Of a DNA stretch of 64,000 bases, positions 18,044 through 27,065 are shown one piece after another (the stretch's first letter is position 1; each line of letters opens with the position of its first letter). Source of the stretch: Haloarcula pelagica (GTDB lineage: Archaea; Halobacteriota; Halobacteria; Halobacteriales; Haloarculaceae); assembly GCF_030127105.1 (NCBI RefSeq), contig NZ_CP126164.1, positions 1 to 64,000 of the forward strand. The letters are read 5' to 3'. Both the position numbers and the translations under genes were made by a program. The notes beneath the pieces are model-generated. The model was not told the DNA's origin, did not search any database, and saw nothing but the letters and a program-made list of their open reading frames with translations.

Positions 18044-18443
18044 CGGCCCGGGCGACGACTCTCCGTCCTCGAATGGAGACAACCAAGGGCCGAACGGAGA
18101 TGTACAGCCCGAGGCATACGAGTCCGCCGAGTCCGTCGAGAACGTGGATACCGACCAGTGGGTGCAGGTCCACCAGGAACACTACGACCGTGAATCTGAT
18201 GGCGAACTTGCGACGGCACTCGCCTTTGCCATTGCGGAGGCGAAGGGCGTCGATCCGCTCAACCACACCGAGATGCCACCACTGTACGAGTTCATCGACG
18301 CCCAAGCACTCGAAGAGACATTCTTCGGTCCGTCGGGTGCTGGCACCCGACGGACCGAAGCCGGAGCCATCACGTTCATGTACGACAACCATAAGATCGC
18401 GCTCCAGTCAGACGGCTGGATTTCCGTCTACGAACCCGGATAG
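18036..18443 (+). CDS. HalOD1 output domain protein with palindrome-encoded insertion
   Basis: 135 residues. A disordered acidic N-terminus (about 1-45) precedes the HalOD1 domain: ATALAFAIAEAKGVDPLNHT, PPLYEFIDAQALEETFF, then ITFMYDNHKIALQSDGWISV. Between the helix and the strands lies GPSGAGTRRTEAG, which is encoded by a 38-bp perfect palindrome at 18323-18360; compared with the HalOD1 protein at 1605-1877, this loop looks enlarged. The reading frame is kept. The start overlaps the DUF7344 gene by 8 bases. Confidence 0.78.
   Translation: MNNGPGDDSPSSNGDNQGPNGDVQPEAYESAESVENVDTDQWVQVHQEHYDRESDGELATALAFAIAEAKGVDPLNHTEMPPLYEFIDAQALEETFFGPSGAGTRRTEAGAITFMYDNHKIALQSDGWISVYEPG
18323..18360. repeat. 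38-bp perfect palindrome inside HalOD1 gene
   Basis: Arms of 18 bp (CTTCGGTCCGTCGGGTGC and its exact complement) meet around a 2-base TG centre. In RNA this would be a very stable hairpin within the coding sequence. It could be a palindromic mobile or slippage product, or an RNA control element. Confidence 0.85.
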
Positions 18444-18729
18444 CTCAAATCGGTGTGGGTCTACGAGACCTATCCTCTATATCTTGCATGGCGTTTCTGA
18501 TAGATTTCTGAGAAGTAGTCGCCCTGCACGGTAACTGAGTATCCGTACTGACCAGTCAAGATAGTAGCTGAGCCTCCTTCGGATTAAGAACCATTATAGA
18601 CTCATGAAATGAGCGGAAGCTAGTGAACTCGTCCTGGATCATCTACTAATTACGGCACATCCAGCAATCAAGGCGGTAGCGAGATTCCTGAGTGTAGCAC
18701 TAAGTTCACAAATCACAATTATACTAAAT

Positions 18730-19860
18730 ATGACGACTCCGGCAGATGTCGAACGCTACCGTCGCAATCGCCAAGACGAAATCGACAGTGCGACGGTCTA
18801 TGCGGCGATGGCTGACGCCGAATCGCAACCACAGGTCGCAGATGTGTACCGGCGGTTGGCCGACACAGAGCGAACCCATGCGGATTTCTGGACCGAGCGG
18901 ATTCGTGAAGCCGGTTCCGAGCCGGGAGACGCCAATCCATCTCGTAGAGCCAGAGTACTGGCGTGGTTAGCTCGTCATTTCGGACCGGGAATGGTACTTG
19001 GCTCGATGCAGGCCGGAGAGGCCATCGGTGGGAGTGACTATGCGACCCAACCAGAAGTCACGGGGACCGGAATGGCAGCCGACGAGCGCTCTCACGACCG
19101 TCTCCTGACGGTTATCGCGGAAACGCCCGGAAAGGGGGCACGGGGAGAGGTCCTCGCCCAGCTTGAAGGCCGCCACCGTGCGACCAGCGGCAACGCACTG
19201 CGCGCTGCAGTGCTCGGAGCGAACGACGGTCTCGTCTCCAATCTCAGTCTCGTGATGGGCGTCGCTGGTGCGGCGCTGGATTCACCGGCGATTCTAATTA
19301 CGGGTCTTGCCGGACTCCTCGCTGGATCAGGGTCGATGGCGATGGGCGAGTGGCTTTCCGTCCAGAGCTCACGGGAACTGTATCAACGTCAGATTGGCAT
19401 CGAGGCTGAAGAACTCGCTGAGGTTCCCGAAGAGGAGGCAGAAGAACTGGCACTCATCTACGAGGCGAAAGGACTCTCGAAAGCTCGCGCCAGAGAGATC
19501 GCTGAACAGTTGATCGCCGATGAGGAGATGGCACTTGACACACTCGCCCGTGAGGAGCTGGGCATCAACCCAGAAGAACTAGGGGGCTCAGCATGGGAAG
19601 CGGCGGCGACGTCGTTCGTGCTCTTCGCACTCGGAGCCATCGTCCCGGTACTCCCGTACTTCGTATTAACTGGGTCAATCGCCGTCGGCGTGAGTCTCGT
19701 GTTGAGTGCAGTCGCGCTGTTCGTCATCGGTGCCAGCATCACGCTTCTCACGGGACGGTCTGTGCTCTTTTCTGGACTGCGTCAGGTCGGGATTGGACTC
19801 GCTGCTGCGGTCCTTACCTACGGTGTCGGGAGCCTGATTGGCGTGACACTCGTCGGCTAA
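18730..19860 (+). CDS. Ferritin-like/VIT1 fusion, iron or manganese transporter
   Basis: 376 residues. The first 130 form a ferritin-like (rubrerythrin-type) domain with paired metal ligands (ADTERTHADFW near 50, AADERSHDRLL near 118). Residues about 155-376 are the VIT1/CCC1 membrane domain (VLGANDGLVSNLSLVMGVAG, GSGSMAMGEWLSVQSSRE, then three C-terminal membrane segments). Fusions of this type (erythrin-VIT1, as in MbfA) export or sequester iron, with the soluble domain sensing or delivering the metal. It is a single gene with its own upstream region and starts at ATG 18730. Confidence 0.88.
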   Translation: MTTPADVERYRRNRQDEIDSATVYAAMADAESQPQVADVYRRLADTERTHADFWTERIREAGSEPGDANPSRRARVLAWLARHFGPGMVLGSMQAGEAIGGSDYATQPEVTGTGMAADERSHDRLLTVIAETPGKGARGEVLAQLEGRHRATSGNALRAAVLGANDGLVSNLSLVMGVAGAALDSPAILITGLAGLLAGSGSMAMGEWLSVQSSRELYQRQIGIEAEELAEVPEEEAEELALIYEAKGLSKARAREIAEQLIADEEMALDTLAREELGINPEELGGSAWEAAATSFVLFALGAIVPVLPYFVLTGSIAVGVSLVLSAVALFVIGASITLLTGRSVLFSGLRQVGIGLAAAVLTYGVGSLIGVTLVG

Positions 19861-19983
19861 TGCAGACAGACTGTCGGGTGACCGCTGGGTCGCTGGCCAA
19901 TAACAAAGTCAATTCGCCACAAGATTCACTATGAACGCGAGAAGGGGCTCGGAAGAATTCACCGCGTTCGTACACCCAGTCCG

Positions 19984-21360
19984 ATGAATCCAATCGAGCG
20001 AGGAAAAATCACACTCGACGCCTGGCGGGCCAGAAGAACCACCCGCGCGGAGATAGCAGAACGGCAGCGCCGGCGTCTAGTAGAGATGCTCTCATTTTCC
20101 CGGCGACGGTCACGGTTCTACAAGCGACACTACGCCGACGTGCCGGAGGGAACTACCGACCTCACACAGTACCCACCGGTAACGAAGCCGATGCTCATGG
20201 AGCACTTCGACGACGTCGTTACGGACACCGCGATTACCAAAGCCGAGGTCGACGCCTTCGTCGCTGACGAGACACAGATCGGCGAGCGCTTCCTCGGCAA
20301 GTATCCAGTGTGGACGACGTCTGGGACGACCGGGGAACCGGGGGTATTCGTCCAGGATGAAACAGCATGGACCATTTCAGACGTGCTGGGTGACCGGTGG
20401 ATCGTGCCCGCAATGGCGAACCGTTCGTCACTCTCCCGCCTCTTCACACAGAATATCCACGTTGCACTCGTCGCAGTTTCGGGCGGTCACTTCGCCGGTG
20501 CGGCCGGACTCGAGTTGATGCGTCGAGAATCCGTCCTTGGAGAACGTCGTCTGCGACTCTTTTCGCCGACGAGTCCGATCGACGACCTGACTGCCGAGCT
20601 GAACCAGTATCAGCCCGCCATTCTCGAAGGCTACTCGACCGTCCTCGTCGAGTTGGCGCGAGCCCAACGAGACGGTCGTCTCGACATCAGCCCCGCACTC
20701 GTGCTCCCCACAGCAGAACCCATCTCTGAGTCACAGAAGCGACTGCTCCGAGACACGTTCGATTGTGTCGTCCGGGAACTCTACGGAGCGACGGAATTCG
20801 TCCCGATTGCTGTCGAGTGCGACCACGGAAATCTCCACGCCAACACCGACTGGGTCGTGGTCGAACCGGTCGACGAGGACTATCAGCCGGTCGAACTTGG
20901 AACGCCGTCGGACACCGTCCTTATCACGAGCCTCTCGAATCGTGTGCAACCGCTCGTTCGGTACAACCTCGGGGATAGCATCACGATGTACGAAGAGCGG
21001 TGTCAATGCGGGAGCGCGTTCCCAATCATAGAGGTCGGCGGACGGCAAGGGGATGTCCTCCAGTTCGAAACCGATGAGGGAGAAGAGGTTCCGATTTTCC
21101 CACTCGCACTCGCAACTGTCGTCGAAGACGTTCCGGGAGTCCGTCGAGTTCAGATTATCCGCACGGCCCCTACGACACTGCAGGTCCGCTTCGATGTCGA
21201 TCCTGATGCGACCGAGGAGGCGGTCTGGAACCAGATAAAGGGGGATCTCCAGTCGTTCCTCGGTAATCACGGGATTACCAGCGTAACCATCGAAGCGGCA
21301 GCCGAGCCACCACGACGGGAGAGACGAAGCGGAAAGTTCCGCCACGTCTGGGCAGAATAG
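19984..21360 (+). CDS. PaaK-like adenylate-forming ligase
   Basis: 458 residues resembling the phenylacetate-CoA ligase (PaaK) branch of the ANL superfamily. The phosphate-binding loop is TTSGTTGEPG (about 118-127), a later core motif is VRELYGATEFVP (about 262), and LVRYNLGDSITM (about 325) carries the Arg/Asp near the hinge. CQCGSAFP is typical of PaaK-like proteins. The C-terminal subdomain ends in GKFRHVW, with Lys at the place of the adenylation lysine. The substrate cannot be told from sequence; no phenylacetate pathway genes are nearby, so PaaK itself is doubtful. Confidence 0.8.
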   Translation: MNPIERGKITLDAWRARRTTRAEIAERQRRRLVEMLSFSRRRSRFYKRHYADVPEGTTDLTQYPPVTKPMLMEHFDDVVTDTAITKAEVDAFVADETQIGERFLGKYPVWTTSGTTGEPGVFVQDETAWTISDVLGDRWIVPAMANRSSLSRLFTQNIHVALVAVSGGHFAGAAGLELMRRESVLGERRLRLFSPTSPIDDLTAELNQYQPAILEGYSTVLVELARAQRDGRLDISPALVLPTAEPISESQKRLLRDTFDCVVRELYGATEFVPIAVECDHGNLHANTDWVVVEPVDEDYQPVELGTPSDTVLITSLSNRVQPLVRYNLGDSITMYEERCQCGSAFPIIEVGGRQGDVLQFETDEGEEVPIFPLALATVVEDVPGVRRVQIIRTAPTTLQVRFDVDPDATEEAVWNQIKGDLQSFLGNHGITSVTIEAAAEPPRRERRSGKFRHVWAE

Positions 21361-21517
21361 CAGAAGTAATCCATCCTTTGCGAGTGGTAGGATGGCTACG
21401 TACGCACACAACTGCCACATTCTTACAGCAAGTCAATGAGAACGCGGCGCTATCGCTGGCCACAGACATCGGGTCGGATGAGTTCTACCGAGTTACAGCC
21501 GCCAACAACTGGAACTA

Positions 21518-22654
21518 ATGAGCGACGAACGCGCCCGCTGGGACGGATTGTCGTCGTCGGAGACAGCGAGACGGTTGTCACGGGACGGACCGAACGAACT
21601 GCCCACCCCTTCACCGCCGTCGATGCCCCGCTTGCTGCTCGCCCAATTCGTTCACTTTTACGCGCTCATGTTGTGGGTGGCAGCTGGGTTGGCCGTCATC
21701 GGTGACTTGCCGTCGCTAGGTGTTGCCATCGTGCTAGTCATCGTTATCAATGGCGTCTTCGCGTTCGCACAGGAGTATCGTGCTGTCCGCGCAGCCGAGC
21801 AGCTTCGCGAGTTGCTGCCCGAACGCGTCTACATCTGTCGAGACGGCCGACGGGTAGAGGTGAATGCGACGGTCCAGCACTGCGCCAGGCCGACATCGGC
21901 GTGGCGATAGGTGCCGCAGGGACTGACGTCGCTCGGGAAGTCTTGGACCTCGTATTGCTCGACGACCACTTCGCGACTATCGTCACAGCTGTTGAACTCG
22001 GGCGGTCGACGTTCTCGAACATACGGAAGTTCCTCACGGACAACGTCGCGGAACTGACTCGGTTCGTCGTGTGGGTACTCTCGGACGGGTAGTTCCCCCC
22101 TCGCTATCGGTGTCTTTCAGATTCTCGCTATCGACCTAGTCACAGACCAGTTCCCCTCTCTCGCACTTGCGCTGGAGCCGCCCACCGAACGACAGCGGAC
22201 ACACACCCTCACCGGCCAGCACCTCATCGATGGGGCGCTGCTGCGTCGGGTGTTTTTCGTCCTTGGACCGACGATATCAGTGGTCACACTGGTCGCGTTT
22301 TCCGCGTCACTGCTATCGGGCGGTTGGCAGTTCGGTGACCCCGCCACAGGGACGACGATGCTTGCGGCATCGGGGGCCGCGTGGGCGACCATCGTCCTCG
22401 GGCAGATGGCCAACGCCTTCGCCGTCCGTAGCCCGACCCAGTGGCCTGGCGCGCTCGGGTGGACCTCGAACCCGTATCTTCCGTGGGCCGTCGCTTCTGG
22501 ACTCGTTTTCCTGGTCGTCTTGCTGTACGTACCGTGGCTCGCGCAGTTGCTCGGGCAAGCGCCCCCATCAGCAATCGGCTGGGCAGTCGCGGTAGCCGTA
22601 GTGCCAGCGGTGTTCGGGATGGATATGATTTACAAGCGATGGCGGGCCGAGTGA
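21518..22654 (+). pseudogene. Cation-transporting P-type ATPase, internally deleted and frameshifted
   Basis: The N-terminal part (21518 to about 21873) encodes the cytoplasmic start and first membrane helices ([36 protein letters not shown]). It is joined near 21874 to the end of the P domain in another frame ([20 protein letters not shown]). The phosphorylation DKTGT motif, the actuator TGES region and the nucleotide domain are all missing. A further shift near 22090 separates this from the C-terminal membrane part (GVFQILAIDLVTDQFPSLA, ending at 22654). The gene cannot make a pump. The remnants resemble the P2/P3 type of Ca2+ or H+ ATPase. Confidence 0.9.
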
Positions 22655-22870
22655 CAGTCTCGGTCGGTAGGGGGACCTCGTCGCCGACAGCGGGACACTG
22701 AATCAACCACATTGCTTATCCAGAAGATTGGCTCAACACTCGCTGATATACGTGATTTCGATAGGTTCATGCGACACGTCACACGCTTTTTCGACAGATG
22801 CGCCAGCACAGTTGTAGCCACGCGTCCACGAATTCGCTGAACCAGCTACCGATGGAGGACCGGTGAGTCG

Positions 22871-24088
22871 ATGGCCTCAGTACTACTCGTTCTGGCAATT
22901 GCACTGTTGGCGGCACTGTTCATGTCGTTCACCGTCGGTGCAAACAGTAACTCGGCACCAGTCGCACCCGCTGTTGGGGCCAACGCGCTCTCTGTGCTCC
23001 GAGCAGCTTTGCTCGTCGGGATTGTGGCTGGGCTCGGTGCGATACTCCAAGGTGGCAGTATCTCAGAAACCATCGGCAAAGACCTCATCACGGGCGTCGC
23101 GATTACCCCGCTGGCCGCAGCGGCAGCGCTGTTGACCGCTGCGACCCTCATCACTATCGGGAACACGTATGGCTATCCCATCCCTTCGGCGTTCACCGTT
23201 ACGGGGGCGATGATCGGGGCCGGCATCGCTCTTGGTGGTGGTTTCGCTGTCCACGAGTACGCCGTCATTCTCGGGTTCTGGTTCGCGATTCCACTGGTCG
23301 AGGGCGTTCTCGCGTACGGGATTGCCCGTGGCCTCCGAAGCGATGCTATCCCCGAAACTGTCGGTATCCCGCTCCTCGGAGGGACAGTCGGCTATGCGTT
23401 GGCCAACATCCAACTCACTATCATTCCGACTGCGAGCGGCGCACAGGGCTCTGTCGCTCGCTATCTCGCCACCACGTACCAGTTCCTTCCAACAGTCGTC
23501 GGCGGCGCGTACACGCTCGGCATGGTTGTCGTGAGTGTGTGTAGCGGGCTCGTTGCACTCGTCGGGACACGGGCGTTGCTCCACCGCGACGAGACCGCCG
23601 GTATCAATCAGTTCCTCGTCGTACTGGGACTCATCGTCGTGTTCACGAGTGGTGGCACACAGGTCGGTCTGGCAACCGGCCCGCTAGAGGCCGTGTTCGA
23701 GACAGACCTCCAGCTCCCGTCGATCTACTTGCTCGCACTCGGTGGCGGCGGGATTCTCCTCGGCGCCTGGATAAGAGGCCCGCGACTCGTCCAGGCAGTC
23801 TCGAACGAATATGCCTCGCTGGGGCCGAGACGGTCGATTGCCGCGCTGATTCCCGCCTTTCTGGTCGCGCAACTGGCTATCGTACTGGGAATCCCGATAT
23901 CGTTTAACAAGGTGATGATCGCAAGTATCGTCGGCAGTGGACTCGCCGCGAGTTCGACTGGCGGGAGCGGCGTCTCGGGACGAAAAGTCGGTATCACTAT
24001 CGGGTCGTGGGTCGGGTCAATGCTGGGCGCGGGCATCATCAGCTATGGTCTCTATCACCTCTTGAGCGCAGTCCCAGGTGTAGGATAA
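22871..24088 (+). CDS. PiT-family inorganic phosphate permease
   Basis: 405 residues with about ten membrane segments and the two inverted PiT signature repeats. The first is TVGANSNSAPVAPAVGANAL near residue 25; the second is GIPISFNKVMIASIVGSGLA near 340. PiT proteins are secondary transporters taking up phosphate (or metal-phosphate) with H+ or Na+. ATG 22871 was chosen because hydrophobic sequence begins at once. The stop codon is directly adjacent to the end of the convergent gene at 24089. No PhoU gene is next to it. Confidence 0.88.
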   Translation: MASVLLVLAIALLAALFMSFTVGANSNSAPVAPAVGANALSVLRAALLVGIVAGLGAILQGGSISETIGKDLITGVAITPLAAAAALLTAATLITIGNTYGYPIPSAFTVTGAMIGAGIALGGGFAVHEYAVILGFWFAIPLVEGVLAYGIARGLRSDAIPETVGIPLLGGTVGYALANIQLTIIPTASGAQGSVARYLATTYQFLPTVVGGAYTLGMVVVSVCSGLVALVGTRALLHRDETAGINQFLVVLGLIVVFTSGGTQVGLATGPLEAVFETDLQLPSIYLLALGGGGILLGAWIRGPRLVQAVSNEYASLGPRRSIAALIPAFLVAQLAIVLGIPISFNKVMIASIVGSGLAASSTGGSGVSGRKVGITIGSWVGSMLGAGIISYGLYHLLSAVPGVG

Positions 24089-24412
24089 TTACGTGACAAT
24101 CAGGTCAATAATCTCTTCCTCCGCGGCCTGCGTTTTCATCCCCTCCCACGTCTGGAACTCGGTCGTGTCGTCGATATACTCGTTGAGTTGCTCACGCGAG
24201 AGATCCTGTACATCGCCGATGCTATCGAGATTCCACGGGCTCTGCGTGCAGAACGCCTCGAATGAGTTGAACTCGGTGTGCTCTCGCATAAACTGCTGCG
24301 AAAAGAACGTCTCAGACTGGATCCGAGTGCCAGCTTGCAGTTCACCGATTCGGTCAAGTGCGTCCCCGACTTTCTCTTCGAGGTCCTCAAGCCCGGCGAC
24401 CTGAAGATCCAT
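24089..24412 (-). CDS. Hypothetical haloarchaeal protein
   Basis: A 107-residue acidic, soluble, mainly helical protein (EDLEEKVGDALDRIGELQAG, then FMREHTEFNSFEAFC and WEGMKTQAAEEEIIDLIVT). No motif is recognised. Similar small proteins are frequent in haloarchaea and have no assigned function. It converges on the phosphate permease with no spacer. Confidence 0.65.
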   Translation of the reverse strand: MDLQVAGLEDLEEKVGDALDRIGELQAGTRIQSETFFSQQFMREHTEFNSFEAFCTQSPWNLDSIGDVQDLSREQLNEYIDDTTEFQTWEGMKTQAAEEEIIDLIVT

Positions 24413-24574
24413 AGCTAAGATGAACTCTGGACGCGGGTAAAAGCCACGGCTAGCGATATCGGACCGTCTGTCAGGAACTGCAAATTACGGTCGCTCTTCG
24501 TGGGTAGCGTAGCCAATGCAACGACCAAGGATGGCGGCCGAACCTACTGGAGAGGACGGTGAAGGCGATCTATT

Positions 24575-24706
24575 TCAGATCGGTTTCGCCCAGGAGTGGC
24601 CGCACTCTGAACACTCGAAATTGTGGAAGGCATCGCCGTCTCTGACCTCCGTCGAAATCGCAGTGGCCAAATTATATCCACACTCCGGGCAGCGGCTATG
24701 TGGCAC
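24575..24706 (-). CDS. Small zinc-ribbon protein (43 aa)
   Basis: A 43-residue frame from GTG 24706 with two treble-clef-like half sites: SRCPECGYNLATAIS and FECSECGHSWAKP. Four cysteines in two CPEC/CSEC pairs should bind one zinc. Small CPxCG proteins are abundant in haloarchaea and act in regulation or as protein adaptors. No ATG is available in the frame; translation from GTG is assumed. It lies just downstream of trkH on the same strand. Confidence 0.7.
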   Translation of the reverse strand: MPHSRCPECGYNLATAISTEVRDGDAFHNFECSECGHSWAKPI

Positions 24707-24772
24707 TTTCTGAAATAATACCTGAGATTTGATAGTTCTTTCCTGATACTGTGGGAGGATTCTCGTTCAAGC

Positions 24773-26311
24773 TCATCTACGCCACTGTGACTTCGTAAAC
24801 AGGACCAGTACCGGGATGATTTCAAGGCGTCCGACCCACATGAAAAACACCATGAGGAGTTTCGAGACCCTCGGAAACGCGTTGAAGTTGTACATCGGCC
24901 CGACGATTCCGACGCCGGGACCGACGTTCCCCAAGGTGGCCGCGACAGCGCTCGTCGCCTCGAACGCGGACAGCTCAGCACCTCGGACATCAATGAGAAG
25001 GACGACCAGTGTGCCAAGCGCAAAGATGACCAGATAGAGCATCGTGAAGGCGTAGATGCCTCGAATAGCGTTCTCATCCACGACCACGTCACCTAATCGA
25101 ATCGGCTGGACGGCTCGCGGATGCGCACTGGTGAACAGCTCCCGTCTGAGCGTTTTCAAAATCACGATCCATCGAACGACTTTGATACTCCCCCCTGTGC
25201 TCCCGGCGGAACCGCCGATGAACATCCCGAATAGCAACACGAATTGCGCGTGTTCTCCCCAGAGATTGAAGTCGATGCTGGCGTACCCTGTCGTGGTTAC
25301 GATGGACGCAATCTGAAACGTCGCGTGCCGAAGCGATGGTTCAACCGCGTTTGCGAGTGTGTTGAGGCCGGGTGTCGTATACAGCAGCCCCGCCACGAGC
25401 GCCGACAGGACACCGATGGCACCCAGATAGCCCTTCAGTTCCACATCCTCCCAGACGGTCCGAAAGTTCCGGTTCCAGAGATGCCAGAAGAGGGCGAAAT
25501 TCATTCCGGCGGCGATCATGAACGGGATGATGAACCACTGGACAATCGCTGAGAAGGCTTCGATAGAGCGCGCTTCTGGTGAGAAGCCACCGGTCGGCAT
25601 CGTGGTGAAGCCGTGTGCAACAGCGTTGTAGAGCGTCATCTCCGGTGCCAGTCCCACCAGATGGAAGCCAAACAGGCCGAGAATCTCGATAACGGTGAGT
25701 CCGATGTACAGTCCCCAGAGTGCTCGAGCCGTCTCTGCAATACGCGGTGTGAGTTTCTCGAGGCCCGGTCCCGGCGCTTCCGCGTCCATGAGCTGCGCAC
25801 CGCCGACGGAGAGTTCGGGCAAGATTGCGACCGCCAGGACGACGATACCCATCCCACCCAGCCACTGGGTCTCTTGGCGCCACATCATCAGCGCTCGTGA
25901 GTGATTCTCAAAGGATATCGACCCCATGACTGTCGACCCAGTCGTGGTGAACCCGCTCATCGTCTCGAACAGGGCGTTCACTGGATAGCGAAGCGTCGAC
26001 GTCGCTCCGTAGTCCGTGAGCACCCCCTCGAGTACGAACGGGACCGCACCGACGACGCTGACCAGTAGCCAGGTCAGGGCGACCATCAAGAAGCCTTCCC
26101 GAACGCCGAGGGCGCCTGCAGCATCCTCGTGAGCCTGTTCGAGTGCCCAGCCAACAGTGATGGCAAGCGCCAGACTCGCCAAGAAGGTCGTAAACCCACG
26201 GCCGTAGTACAGCGCCAGAAGCAGCGGGAACAACATCGGCACCGCTAGCCACTTGATAATGCGCCCGGTGAGACTAACACTCGCTCGCCAGTCTGTGTAT
26301 GCAGTAGTCAT
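24773..26311 (-). CDS. trkH: TrkH-type potassium uptake channel subunit
   Basis: A 512-residue Trk/Ktr membrane subunit starting at ATG 26311. The four selectivity-filter loops are visible in order: SGFTTTGSTVMGS, GFTTMPTGGFSPE, SIVTTTGYASID and TLGNVGPGVGIVGP. The late MWVGRLEIIPVLVLF helix is also typical. K+ enters through this channel, normally gated by the nucleotide-binding TrkA; no trkA gene is in this window. High-capacity K+ uptake fits the salt-in strategy of haloarchaea. A 77-residue membrane protein lies 28 bases upstream on the same strand and may be cotranscribed. Confidence 0.93.
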   Translation of the reverse strand: MTTAYTDWRASVSLTGRIIKWLAVPMLFPLLLALYYGRGFTTFLASLALAITVGWALEQAHEDAAGALGVREGFLMVALTWLLVSVVGAVPFVLEGVLTDYGATSTLRYPVNALFETMSGFTTTGSTVMGSISFENHSRALMMWRQETQWLGGMGIVVLAVAILPELSVGGAQLMDAEAPGPGLEKLTPRIAETARALWGLYIGLTVIEILGLFGFHLVGLAPEMTLYNAVAHGFTTMPTGGFSPEARSIEAFSAIVQWFIIPFMIAAGMNFALFWHLWNRNFRTVWEDVELKGYLGAIGVLSALVAGLLYTTPGLNTLANAVEPSLRHATFQIASIVTTTGYASIDFNLWGEHAQFVLLFGMFIGGSAGSTGGSIKVVRWIVILKTLRRELFTSAHPRAVQPIRLGDVVVDENAIRGIYAFTMLYLVIFALGTLVVLLIDVRGAELSAFEATSAVAATLGNVGPGVGIVGPMYNFNAFPRVSKLLMVFFMWVGRLEIIPVLVLFTKSQWRR

Positions 26312-26339
26312 CGGATATCTCGATAGATAGTAGTAGCAG

Positions 26340-26573
26340 TTACAGGTGCTGACGAACGGCTGGCAGCAGTTTTCGATATCCGAGCATGTAGATGCCGACG
26401 TACAAGAGCAAGAGCCCCATCCCGAACTCCCAGATAGCAAACGTCGAAACGTCTGCGGAAAGATCAGCGAGCGCCGCCTGTTCGAGCAGCGCGCCACCAA
26501 CTGTGAGCACGGGAGCCAATATGAGCGAAACCAACAGTTCAGGAACGACGACAACCGACTCTGATGCGGTCAT
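26340..26573 (-). CDS. Small membrane protein upstream of trkH
   Basis: 77 residues with two hydrophobic segments (VVPELLVSLILAPVLTVGG and FGMGLLLLYVGIYMLGY) and a basic C-terminus. Function unknown. It is the first gene of a likely two-gene unit with trkH and is divergent from another small membrane gene at 26659. It may be an accessory subunit, judged only from position. Confidence 0.7.
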   Translation of the reverse strand: MTASESVVVVPELLVSLILAPVLTVGGALLEQAALADLSADVSTFAIWEFGMGLLLLYVGIYMLGYRKLLPAVRQHL

Positions 26574-26658
26574 GGTATATTTGAGTTACTCTGGCCTGGG
26601 TGTATCTTTTTCGGTCCAATGGAAAAAGCGTATAATGGCCGCTCGCAACAGATATCGT

Positions 26659-26885
26659 ATGAGCCAGTCGAAACAGCGGGACTATCCGCGCCTCGCAAAG
26701 CGTGGGTTCCTCCTCGGTTTGGGATTGTTCCTGGTGGGTGCAGGCGGCGCCATCGGCGGAACGGCGCTATTTGGCACACTTCCAGCGTGGAGTAACACAC
26801 TGTTTACCGATATGGAGCTACTCGGCATCGTCCTGGTCTGTTCTCGCCGCTCATCTTCGGAATCGTCATGCCCCTCGTCGAGTGA
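26659..26885 (+). pseudogene. Small membrane protein, frameshifted near the C-terminus
   Basis: From ATG 26659 the frame reads MSQSKQRDYPRLAKRGFLLG and continues with a glycine-rich membrane segment, TDMELLGIVLV, and then leaves frame. The other frame continues LFSPLIFGIVMPLVE to TGA 26883-26885, giving a natural second membrane segment of about 75 residues in total. One base therefore seems to be missing or added near 26840. If the shift is real, the last helix is replaced by a Ser-rich tail. Confidence 0.7.
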
Positions 26886-27065
26886 CAACCACTAAGTGCC
26901 TGTCACGCGAAGCACTGAACGCGGCAAGTTGATACGCCGCCGACCGCGAGAGCGGTTCTGAGAGACAGAGTCAGGACATGCTCGTGTCCACTGTCGCGTG
27001 TGAGTTCTGTCTCTCAGCCATCGTCCACCACTTTTCACGCCCCCACTACCGGACAGCACCAGTGT

